This document shows, in pieces, positions 55,696 through 64,000 of a stretch of 64,000 nucleotides of DNA. A model generated the notes under the pieces. It was given only the letters and a program-made list of their open reading frames with translations. It had not been told where the DNA came from and did not search any database. The DNA comes from Acrasis kona (Eukaryota; Heterolobosea; Eutetramitea; Acrasida; Acrasidae), in assembly GCA_026419775.2 (NCBI GenBank), contig JAOPGA020001037.1, forward strand, positions 1 through 64,000, read 5' to 3'. Within the stretch, counting starts at the first letter, position 1. Each line of letters begins with the position of its first letter. The position numbers were made by a program, and so were the translations under genes.

Positions 55696-57709
55696 ATGTT
55701 GAACAGACGCATCAATAAGCATAGTAATGATTTTTGATTTTGTGTTGTATAACAAAAATAGAGTCTGTAAAAGCGAACGAAGGTGAAGTGCATTGTGCAA
55801 GAATTAGTACAAAAGGACAATTCATTGCCACTGGAGGAGCTGATGAAGCACTCAATATTTTCACGTGGAATTTGGATTACATCAATATCTCAACCTCCAA
55901 CACTCAAAAGTCCCTCAAAAGCCCGTCACCCATTACTTGTGTAACGTTTGACAGCGAGGACGAATGTATTATTGCTGGGACCGTCAGTGGTAGCCTCTGC
56001 TACTGGAATCTATCAGCTAAAAAAAGTAAGTACTTTAGTTAATGTCGCTAACAAACTACAAGTGACTCTTTTTAATAACGGCCATAGATCAAATGTTTTG
56101 TGTTTAGATGCTCACCCTTTTGCCTCTGAATATTTTGTTTCGGGAGGAATGGACAACGTAGTCAAGCTATGGTCCAAAAACAATACCAGCGTTTTGTTAG
56201 ATCTCAAGGACTCTCAGAACACAAGCTCAACCACATCTGTAAAGTTCAGTCCAGATGGAAAATGGATTTTCTCCGGGAATACAGAAGGCAAAATATTTTT
56301 ATGGGAGATCAAAACGGCGAAATTATTAAGGACATTAGAACTACCATCTCAACAATCTCCAATCGTTACAATACAAATTAATCCAGAGGAGTATTTTATC
56401 GCCGCAAGTCATAAAGACGGCTCCATCAACTATTGGAGTTTGAGCGACAATTTTGTAAGCTCTATTAAATTGGAATCCGCTCCAGCAACAGCTTTAGCCT
56501 TCAATGATGACGGAAGATATATTCTTGCTGGTAGCGAAACTCACCTTTCGGTTATAGACACAATGAGCGAAACTAAAGAGTTGGAGCTCATGGACGAATT
56601 GGACAGTAGATGGGGAATTGTAACTGACATGTACCTCAACAAGAGATCCAGTCAACTTTGTGTTGTCACAAAAGAGCGTGATAATATCTCTACTTTTATC
56701 GTACTTGCCGATAAAATAATTCCATCAAGTAACGGATTCAGACCAGATTCAGCTGGTCTCAACCCACCTACATCACCTGATCCCATGAAACCTCCTCCCA
56801 CTCCTATTCTTCATGGAAATGTCAATATCAAAAGGCCTTCAGATCTACCAGCTATGCCTTCCACTCCTACATTCCCAGTCCACACAGTTCAGCCACCCAA
56901 ACAGTCCATGAATAGAGCTGTTGACTCGTCTGTGGATAGAGCGGTAGATGAAGAGGGTGACTTTAATATGTCAGAGCCTCAACAACCACAGCGCCAGTCA
57001 GAAGAAAAACCGAAACTGAAAAGAGCTAGTCCAAAGCCAGTTCCAAGAAGTGCTCCTCAGTCTGCACCAGAGGTAGTTCAAAAGGATCCAAGGACGATGA
57101 CCGATACTGAAATCATATCTCATTGTATAAAAGACAGCAGCATTATGTGTAGCGCATTGTATGGCCGCTTGAATAATTTGAGAATTGTAACAAGGTTATT
57201 GACTCAAGAATCGAGTGTGAGAGATGGCATCAAATTAATGATAAAATTAAAGGACCACTCTATTATTGTGGATGTCCTCAAAAACTACTTTTGCGATAAA
57301 ATCTATGTAAGAAAGTACTTCAATGTAGATTTGGTAATGATGCTTCTTCCCATTCTGAAGGAATTATTGAACACACCATATGAAGAGTAAGTTGCAATTA
57401 ATTTAAATTTCTTACATCATTAGTTACATTTGTGAGTCTCTTAGAATGACAACATTACTTTTTGAACTCTTTTCAAAAACAATAATTAGTACACTTAGAC
57501 CGCAATCTTCAGAGAGACTACAACGAAGAAACAACAGTGAGTTCACTGACATGAGTAAAGAGGCACAGTTTGAGAAATGCGACACCTGTAAAGACGTTTT
57601 TGTTACTATTCGTAACTCTGCAAAGAAGAAGTTCTCTGAAAGACAAGATGACATGGGGGTTTACTCTAAGAAATTAATTCAAACAATGTCTGGTTTCGGC
57701 AATGAATAA
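55696..57709 (+). CDS. KATNB1: Katanin p80 subunit B1-like, four exons
   Basis: Regulatory subunit of the microtubule-severing ATPase katanin. Exons 55696-55723, 55762-56025, 56063-57386 and 57424-57709 (introns 38, 37 and 37 nt) give 633 residues. The start at 55696 (MLNRRINKHK) is reached through the first intron. N-terminal WD40 repeats match p80 in spacing (ATGGADEALNIFTW; GTVSGSLCYWNL; GMDNVVKLWS; GNTEGKIFLWEI). A Pro/Ser-rich linker follows, then a con80 domain (residues about 450-600) with MCSALYGRLNNLRIVTRLL and LVMMLLPILKELLNTPYE. That domain binds the p60 subunit. The stop is inside GAATAAA. The catalytic p60 is not in this window. Confidence 0.9.
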
Positions 57710-58025
57710 AATCTAAATTAATATCTGATCGATATTGTTCTTATTGTACAGTGCTAAAACTTATTGTCCAAACAAAGTCGATGACATAATATAAAAATAC
57801 AGATAAATCTGGAATGCCCAGTAAGTTGCGTTAACTTATGAGATTGGACACTACTTAATGCATGGAGTTCGTTCGGAGTTGAATTATTGAAGTATAAAAT
57901 TGGTCAAGATTTTTTTAAATTCTTAAAATAGTTTCCACAAGTGAAGTCTTCGTTGTTCTTGACTATAAATAGGCCGAAAAAACGAACTAAACACTAACAA
58001 AAAAACAACAAACACACTAATCACA
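57710..58025. other. Promoter-bearing intergenic region
   Basis: No gene. Its right part is the upstream region of the next gene, including the TATA box below and an A/C-rich 5' leader. Confidence 0.5.
57964..57970 (+). promoter_or_regulatory. TATA box of the Val/His/Glu-repeat gene
   Basis: TATAAAT in the context GACTATAAATAGGCC lies 56 nt upstream of the ATG and is followed by an A/C-rich leader (AACAAACACACTAATCACAATG). This is the cleanest TATA element in the window and suggests a strongly expressed gene. Confidence 0.65.
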
Positions 58026-58700
58026 ATGGGTCTATTCCACAAGTCACACAAACACGAAGAAGCCACCGCAATCCCAGTCGCAACCAAGGTCGTTGAAGTC
58101 GATACAGTTCCAGTCGTTACCAAGGTAGTAACAACCGACGTCAAGCCAGTTGTCGAATCCACCAGAGTTATCGAGAAGGAGGCAATCATCACCAACGTAC
58201 AAGACAAGGCCGTCCTAGAACAAGTCATCGAAAAGAAGAACGTCGAAGTTCACCACGTTGATGTTGTCCAAGAAATCCACGAACAACCCATCATTGAAAT
58301 CGAGAAGAAGGCTGAAATCCGCCGCATTCAAGAGGCCACCGAGACACAAAAGGTTGTCGAGAAGACCGAATTCCAAAAGGTTGAGGCCAACGCCAGCTTA
58401 TCATTGGAAGAGAGAGAAAGAATCAGATTGGCACACGAAGGATTACTATCCAAGGACGTCAAGGTTGAAGTCACAAAGGACGTCAAGGTTGACACTGTTC
58501 ATGACGCCGAAGTTGTCCGTGAAGTGATTGTTCAACCAGTCATCGAACGTCATCAACAAGCTCTTGTAACTGAAGTTCACGAAAAGAAGGTTGTCGAAGT
58601 CCACGAGCACCCAGTCGTAAGAAAGATCGTTGAAGCCCCAATCGTAAGAGAGGTAGTTCACGAGTCAGTCGTTGTTGAGAAGACCTCAACAGTTTTGTAA
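58026..58700 (+). CDS. Val/His/Glu-rich repetitive hydrophilic protein
   Basis: 224 residues, one exon. After MGLFHKSHKHEE the chain is made of short imperfect repeats built on V-(V/I)-x-x-(V/I/E)-H/E: TKVVEVDTVPVVTKVV; VIEKKNVEVHHVDVVQEIHE; EVHEKKVVEVHEHPVVRKIV. No Cys, Trp or hydrophobic core is present and charge is high, so it is probably extended or disordered, like stress-related heat-soluble or LEA-like proteins; that role is inference. The strong TATA box and the AC-rich leader point to abundant expression. Its 3' flank is duplicated at 62015-62140. Confidence 0.7.
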   Translation: MGLFHKSHKHEEATAIPVATKVVEVDTVPVVTKVVTTDVKPVVESTRVIEKEAIITNVQDKAVLEQVIEKKNVEVHHVDVVQEIHEQPIIEIEKKAEIRRIQEATETQKVVEKTEFQKVEANASLSLEERERIRLAHEGLLSKDVKVEVTKDVKVDTVHDAEVVREVIVQPVIERHQQALVTEVHEKKVVEVHEHPVVRKIVEAPIVREVVHESVVVEKTSTVL

Positions 58701-58786
58701 AAGAAATAATAAACACAACATCATCTCATAACAAATTTGTTCTTCTAACCATTTTTCATATACGCTTTCTCTTTACCCTCACCAAG
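58695..58786 (+). repeat. 3'-flank segment duplicated near the RPC1 gene (copy 1)
   Basis: From the stop codon region onward (TTGTAAAAGAAATAATAAAC and the following 45 nt), the sequence recurs nearly identically at 62015-62079. A further matching piece (CTTTCTCTTTACCCTCACCA versus CTTTCTCTTTACTCACACCA) ends at 58786 and about 62140. The second copy carries an insertion of roughly 35 nt between the two blocks. Confidence 0.85.
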
Positions 58787-59154
58787 TCGGATTCGAGTGA
58801 CAATTAGATTATGGAATCTTCACCTGGACCTCACTCTGATTTTGTTACAAAGTGAAATTTATTGTATTAATAGAAGTGAGTCAACATCAGAATTAATGTT
58901 ATCGTTCCGCACTCGTTCGCAAAAATATCCTTTGCCCACAGACGTGACGGAAAATACCAAAGAGATAAAAAACATGAAACAAATACGACTAGATAAGGTT
59001 AAAATGTGATAAAGTAAAGATAAGACAAGATAAAGTACCAAAGAAAGGCAAGTGGAGATGAACGATAACAACTACAAGTGCTTTATATCGGATCCTGTTG
59101 TTTTCAATTAATGATCAAAGAAGAAGGAGATACAAACAATAAAAAGACATAAGT
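58787..59154. other. Intergenic, no gene seen
   Basis: Spacer between the end of the duplicated 3' flank and the convergent stop of the zinc-finger/heptad-repeat gene. Purine-rich A/G stretches near 58970-59060, nothing coding. Confidence 0.45.
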
Positions 59155-61056
59155 TTATTTTTTCTTTTTCGTTAAATCTATTTTAGATGAAACGCCGGAA
59201 ATTGCATTGAATAATACTGCCGAGTTACCTTGGATATTATTCAGGATGTCGGTATTGTTATTGGTGAGATTGGTGTTGTTGGCGGTGAGGTTGGTGTTGT
59301 TGGCGGTAAGGTAGGTATTGATGGTGGTAAGGTTGGTGTTGTTGGCGGTAAGGTTGGTGAGGTTGGTGGTGAGGTTGGTGTTGTTGGCTGTAAGGTTGGT
59401 GTTGTTGGTGGTGAGGTCGGCGTTGATGATGGTGAGGTTGGTATTGTTGTTGGTGATGTTTGTATTGTTGGTGGTGAGGTTGGTGTTGTTATTGGTGATG
59501 TTTGTGTTATTGGTGGTGAGATTGGTATTGTTGGTGGTGAGGTTTGTGTTGTTGGAGGTAAGGTTTGTGTTGTTGGCGGTAAGGTTGGCGTTGATGGTGG
59601 TGAGGTTGGTGTTGTTGGCGGTGAGGTTGGTGTTGTTGGCGGTAAGGTAGGTATTGATGGTGGTAAGGTTGGTGTTGTTGGCGGTAAGGTTGGTGAGGTT
59701 GGTGGTGAGGTTGGTGAGGTTGGTGGTGAGGTTGGTGAGGTTGGTGGTGAGGTTGATGTTGTTGTTGGTGAGGTTCTCTACAAGGTTCATAAGCCTGCTG
59801 TTGCTTGATTCAAGATGTTGAATTGTTTGAAGCAGGCTATCAAGGGTTGGTGTGCTGGCTACTGTTCTTCTGAGATTATTGACCTCGACGGTTAATTGCT
59901 GATTGGCATTGGTCAATCGCTCGTTGGCATTGGTCAGATCAATGATCTTCTGCCAATTTTTAAGGGTAGCCTCTTCATATTTGTCCCCCCTTTCTTTCTG
60001 TTTGAGGTACAGATGCTTCAATTGATCAGGCCTCATCTCCTCTTGCTTCTTCCTTTTCTTTTTTTGCTGCGCTATAGATGCTCTTGGTGCACCAGAACCT
60101 TGGAGATTTTCTTGTCCTAGAAACTCACCCTGAGGACTTGCTGTGGTTATTGGTGTTGATGGCGCAGTAACCTCATCCTCCAGCACAGCAAAATCAGGTT
60201 CTTCTAGGGCCACATCGGTGACATCGTGGCAATCATGGCATCCACATTTATAATTCCCTAAATGGGAGTTGATGTCGATAATGTCCCAATCTTTGTGGCA
60301 GTTCACTGAGCATTGTGGACACACCATTTCTTTGCAGGTTTGACACTTGAACCAGAAACCGTATCCGAGCTCTTCCTTTCTACAATAAGTATCCCAAAAA
60401 AAACTGCAATCGGACAGTCTTGAAGCGTTTTTATTACAATACTTAAACTGCAGTTTGTGTTGAAGACTTTTAGTAAATTTGTCTCCAGGATCAATCTGCT
60501 TTCGACTGAACATGGCGTTCCCAAAGCAGTTGCCAGTTAGAGCACCTGAGACACTTGCAAAGTGGTTGCGTATCGTGTCGAAGGAAGGAACGATGAGTAG
60601 AGTAGAGCCATAAGCAACGTACTCATCCAAGAAAGGGTTGTTTCTTTCTTTTTTAAAGTTCACGTCCTCCGACGGAACAGCATAAGTACCCATGTACCAT
60701 GGAAACGAGCTCGTTACAGACACTTGGTCCATAATAGCTTCTCTTGATTGGATAGATGATATAAAATCAACGTTCTCCTGGTACAATTCGATGTTCCATC
60801 CACCAACTTTTGTAAAATGTGCATAACCCTCTTTTGTGTGTATAAGCACATGGTAGTCCATAAGGGGAGCTCCTATAAACGTAAAAACGTAGCTCGGGAT
60901 CTGGACTTCGCTGACGTCGACAATTTTGTATGACACTCTCAGTGCCGTTCTAAATGCGATATTGGGAGAGCATAATAGAACCTTTTCCATTAGTTCCTTC
61001 TCATTATTAAAGATGTCCTTGTATGCTGTGATGACGTCATCCACACTTTTTGACAT
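59155..61056 (-). CDS. UBR-box-like zinc finger protein with Asn/Leu/Thr heptad repeats
   Basis: 633 residues, one exon. Residues 1-200 form a globular region of unknown family. Residues about 215-285 are a Cys/His-rich module: C-F-F-W...C, FKCQTCKEMVCPQCSVNCHK, DWDIIDINSHLGNYKCGCHDC. The Cys/His spacing is like the UBR-box, which reads N-degrons or other ligands. A basic coiled coil follows (QQKKKRKKQEEMRPDQLKHL). From about residue 420 to 615 comes a near-pure repeat of N-L-T-x-N-(N/L)-T. The seven-residue period puts Leu at the same heptad position, so this could be a long Asn-rich coiled coil. Every NxT matches the N-glycosylation sequon, but no signal peptide is present. The stop overlaps AATAAA. 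Confidence 0.7.
   Translation of the reverse strand: MSKSVDDVITAYKDIFNNEKELMEKVLLCSPNIAFRTALRVSYKIVDVSEVQIPSYVFTFIGAPLMDYHVLIHTKEGYAHFTKVGGWNIELYQENVDFISSIQSREAIMDQVSVTSSFPWYMGTYAVPSEDVNFKKERNNPFLDEYVAYGSTLLIVPSFDTIRNHFASVSGALTGNCFGNAMFSRKQIDPGDKFTKSLQHKLQFKYCNKNASRLSDCSFFWDTYCRKEELGYGFWFKCQTCKEMVCPQCSVNCHKDWDIIDINSHLGNYKCGCHDCHDVTDVALEEPDFAVLEDEVTAPSTPITTASPQGEFLGQENLQGSGAPRASIAQQKKKRKKQEEMRPDQLKHLYLKQKERGDKYEEATLKNWQKIIDLTNANERLTNANQQLTVEVNNLRRTVASTPTLDSLLQTIQHLESSNSRLMNLVENLTNNNINLTTNLTNLTTNLTNLTTNLTNLTANNTNLTTINTYLTANNTNLTANNTNLTTINANLTANNTNLTSNNTNLTTNNTNLTTNNTNITNNNTNLTTNNTNITNNNTNLTIINADLTTNNTNLTANNTNLTTNLTNLTANNTNLTTINTYLTANNTNLTANNTNLTNNNTDILNNIQGNSAVLFNAISGVSSKIDLTKKKK
59230..59780 (-). 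repeat. 21-bp minisatellite encoding (NLTxNxT)n
   Basis: Plus strand reads as variants of GGTTGGTGTTGTTGGCGGTGA, about 25 units, with smaller 21-nt and 42-nt duplications. The 21-nt period equals seven codons and keeps the reading frame of the encoding gene. Such repeats change length readily. Confidence 0.9.
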
Positions 61057-62320
61057 TTGACATGTTGTTACAATTCATTCGCATCCTTTCTATTTGGAGA
61101 TCCCAAATAGATAAGCACTATCAGAACTTACTAGCTAAAAATTTAATTATGTACGCACTCTAAACTATATATTATTCATTGTTTTCATTCCATATATCTA
61201 ATCACGTCAATTCTATGTCTAAACCATGTGCTATTCGCAATGTCAAGTACTACAGGTCCTGATTTTTCAAAATTGTTTTTAAATTCTATTAGACGATGGC
61301 AGCACCAACTGCCACTGGTTTCAAGTGTCGAGATTGTTAGATCAGTTTTATTCTTAAGTTTCTTTTCTATTTTAGGCAGTGGATATTCTGAAATCTTCTG
61401 ACAGTATTTTAAAATCAACCTGCATGCAGTGAGGGTGTGCTAAAAACATAGGAAGAATATGTATATTAAAAACAAAATTGTTTATTAATGTGGTTTCCGC
61501 ACCGGGTACTGAGGTGATCTTAAGTTTGTAACGGTGCTTACTCAATTACTCAGAGATTCACAACTATCTACGGCCTCCCGCTTTGGTTTCACTCATCAAG
61601 ATTATTTGAAAAACTTGCAAGTGTTTTATGCATACGTTACCATGCGACGCTGTCACAAAAACCAACCGGATCTCTAAATGTTGGGATCGCACTTTGAGGG
61701 TGATTGTCGCTGTTCTTCCCGTTTGGTGGCTAACATGTCGCTTCAATCGGATGAGTTCAAAACTCAGTCAAATTGATCTTGATCCACATCAATGGTCATC
61801 TCGACAAGATCATTCCGCTGCCTTTGATAATTTGAAAAATTGTTCCAATGCATATTGATTTCCACGAGTAAATTTATTGACGGTGTCTTGTATACATTCT
61901 AATACGAATGCATTTGCTTTGTCGCCGTGGACTCTCTCTATTGTGACTTTAATGTGATATGTCCATTACATTTTGTGACACAGGGACACTTCGGACATTC
62001 GAGTCTGGACAAAATTGTAAAAGAAATTATAAACACAACATCATCTCATAACAAATTTGTTCTTCTAACCATTTTTCATTTGGTTCTAACGTTAGGTAGC
62101 GGTGTTGAAATATATAAGCTTTCTCTTTACTCACACCAAGTACGCGAATGACAGCGATTAGTAATAACCTTAAATGTTTGAGATGTGGGTTCCATCTTAA
62201 TTTATACTCAATAACATCCTTTCCATTAGCCCTCCCAATATCACCTGGCAAAGCAAGAGCATGAACCCAAAATTTGTTAAATATTGTAAGCTTGTCAACC
62301 GAATTTGTTGAACGTGCAAG
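61057..62320. other. Intergenic with a possible short ORF and a duplicated 3' flank
   Basis: A 77-codon minus-strand frame (61418-61185; MILKYCQKISEYPLPKIE start, GSWCCHRLIEF inside) looks mildly coding but has no family or clear poly(A) signal; it may be a gene fragment. 62015-62140 is a second copy of the 3' flank of the Val/His/Glu-repeat gene. The last 180 nt are presumably the RPC1 promoter. Confidence 0.4.
62015..62140 (+). repeat. 3'-flank duplication (copy 2)
   Basis: Matches 58695-58786 in two blocks separated by an insertion at about 62080-62113. It lies just upstream of the RPC1 gene, without the adjoining coding sequence of the source gene. Confidence 0.85.
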
Positions 62321-64000
62321 ATGCTTTCATACACTGCACTCAACGATGCGGCAGTGGCATTCACACCGCATGAGGGCGTCGTTAAAAGAGGAGCAGCACC
62401 AAAGAAAATGTATGTATTTGTTGTTTATGAAAATATTTTTAACAGTTCATAGATCCTCCATCTGTTTTGGTGTGTTTCACGATGAAGATATGAGACGTCT
62501 AAGTCATGTACAAGTTATTAATAAAGAACTATACAAACCAGAGATACGGAAACCAGTACCCTTCGGAGTACTCGACACGCAAATGGGCACATCTGGTCGC
62601 GGGGGTGTTTGTGAAACTTGTGGACAAGACATTAAAGAATGCGTTGGGCACTTTGGATATGTGCACTTTCAATTACCAGTGTTTCACATTGGTTATTTAA
62701 AAAACATTATAGAAATTCTTCAAAGGATTTGTAAAGTTTGTTCGCGGGTTCTTCTGACCAACCAAGAAGGTGCTCAATACATTAAAAGATTCCGCAATAA
62801 AGAACTTGACAATGTTGTAAGGAAAAAAATACACAAGGACGTCGGAGACAAATGTAAAAAAGTAGGAAAGTGCATGCACTGTAATGGTAACAATGGAACT
62901 GTCAAAAAGGTTGATGTATGTCGCATCGTTCACGAAAAGTTCAAATCAAAATCAAAAGACAATGCAGAGGTCCACGAGAATTTCATGAAGGAATTTGAAG
63001 AGGCCGTCGAACATAATGAACTTCTCAAGCCATACATTGGAAAGGCCATGGACGACATGAACCCACTTCGTGTCCTAGAGTTATTCAAGAAAATTCCAGA
63101 AACGGACGTTGAGCTGCTTGACATGAACCCAGACGTCACCAGACCCGATCAATTAGTAATGACACACATGTTAGTTCCTCCACTTTGCATCAGACCATCC
63201 GTCGCAAGCGATCTCGGAACGAACGAAGACGACTTGACCTCAGGAATGAGTCGCATTGTACATTTAAACTGGATGATTACTGACTCCATCAAGAAAGGTG
63301 GTCCCGTCGAAAACTTGATTGAACTTTGGGACTCCTTACAACAAGAATGTGCAGTTTACATCAACAGCGAACAACCAGGATTAAAGAAACCCGACAGCAA
63401 GCCCATTCGTTCCCTGTGTCAGCGCCTCAAAGGAAAATACGGACGCTTCCGCGGTAATCTATCAGGAAAGAGAGTCGACTTCACAGGAAGGACCGTCATC
63501 TCTCCCGACTGTAATTTGGAATTACATCAAGTCGGCGTGCCAGAACTTCAAGCAAGAGTGTTGACCTATCCTGAGAGGGTCTCGCGTTACAACATTGACT
63601 TTATGAGATCGCTCGTCAGGAACGGTCCGTTCGTCCATCCAGGTGCAAACTACATTATACCAGCAAACAATCCGATCAAAAAATATCTCAAGTACGGAGA
63701 TCGAGAAGAGGTAGCGAAAAACATTCAGATCGGAGACATTGTGGAAAGACATTTGATGGACGGAGATTACGTATTGTTCAATCGTCAACCGAGTTTACAC
63801 AGATTAAGCATCATGTGTCACAGAGCAAGAATCCTGCCGTATCGCACGTTACGTTTCAACCCGATCGATTGCGCGCCTTACAATGCCGATTTCGATGGAG
63901 ACGAAATGAACATTCACGTACCTCAAACCGAAGAGGCAAGATCGGAGGCCGCATGCCTGATGGGACTTTTGAACAATTTGGTCACTCCACGTAACGGAGA
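62321..64000 (+). CDS. POLR3A: RNA polymerase III largest subunit (RPC1), 5' part, cut by window end
   Basis: Catalytic subunit that transcribes tRNA and 5S genes. Exons 62321-62409 and 62446-64000 (36-nt GTATGT...CAG intron) are open to the window edge, covering the N-terminal 547 residues of an expected ~1400. Landmarks in order: IHRSSICFGVFHDEDMRRLS, the clamp zinc site VCETCGQDIKECVGHFGYVH, a second site CKVCSRV...CMHCNG, and LKGKYGRFRGNLSGKRVDFT. VERHLMDGDYVLFNRQPSLH and the metal-binding catalytic loop YNADFDGDEMNIHVP follow. The clamp insert and the PVPFGVLDTQMGTSGRGG segment fit Pol III rather than Pol I or II. Confidence 0.95.

Noticed and set aside
56019..56062. Apparent 1-nt frameshift in an A7 run of the katanin p80 gene
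   Set aside because: A 37-nt intron 56026-56062 with GTAAGT donor and a GCTAAC branch site restores frame and gives an alignment of the same length as human p80.
59230..59808. Plus-strand Gly/Val repeat frame (GEVGVVGGKVG)n
   Set aside because: Shadow of the minus-strand NLTxNxT minisatellite; no promoter or flanking coding sequence.

Overview
The window looks like a piece of a compact nuclear genome of a unicellular eukaryote. It has spliceosomal introns of about 35-48 nt (GTAAGT, GTACGT or GTATGT donors), a U2 snRNA gene, standard stop codons and very tight gene spacing. It encodes eukaryote-only proteins: CCT-theta, CstF-64, cap methyltransferase, katanin p80, a P4-ATPase and RNA polymerase III subunit 1. 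A CFAP97/hemingway-type protein and katanin suggest that the organism builds flagella. The mix of a leishmanolysin, a giant hybrid histidine kinase, KCTD-WD40 architecture and tiny introns would suit an amoeboflagellate such as a heterolobosean, but nothing here fixes the taxon.

Layout. 0-8 kb is a mobile-element graveyard: a transposase-like gene, a trypsin-like protease gene, a broken Ty3/gypsy element on the + strand, a broken RT of another class and a broken Ty3/gypsy RNaseH-integrase on the - strand. This last one abuts the 3' stump of an ordinary gene. 8-16 kb holds glyoxalase I, a KCTD-WD40 protein and an uninterrupted 1907-residue kinase-ATPase-GAF-histidine kinase-receiver protein. 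16-18 kb holds a small damaged gene, U2 snRNA and an unusual tRNA-Ala. 19-28 kb holds small membrane proteins, a pseudouridine synthase, cap guanine-N7 methyltransferase, a TPR-like protein, CstF-64 and a CFAP97-like protein. 28-36 kb holds a secreted cationic repeat protein beside a long inverted repeat, a P4-ATPase, CCT8 and a mitochondrial-type [2Fe-2S] ferredoxin. 36-48 kb holds a membrane-anchored leishmanolysin with a mucin-like stalk and two large coiled-coil proteins whose stop codons lie 3 nt apart. 48.35-50.35 kb is a recent DNA element with 360-bp inverted arms made from the 3' end of a DDE transposase, sitting between two divergent genes. 50-64 kb holds an F-box-like protein, oligopeptidase B, a DCN1-like protein, katanin p80, a Val/His/Glu-repeat protein, a zinc-finger plus Asn/Leu/Thr-heptad protein and the start of RPC1.

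No operon-like functional grouping is visible, though several genes share themes: RNA processing (U2, cap methyltransferase, CstF-64, pseudouridine synthase) and cytoskeleton or flagella (katanin p80, CFAP97, CCT-theta, coiled coils). Gene ends are extremely tight. Many stop codons lie inside or against AATAAA, so 3' UTRs must be very short and convergent transcripts probably overlap.

Exon junctions given below were derived by hand from GT-AG signals, reading frame and family alignment. A few genes need a 1-nt frame correction that splicing does not explain; these are flagged.
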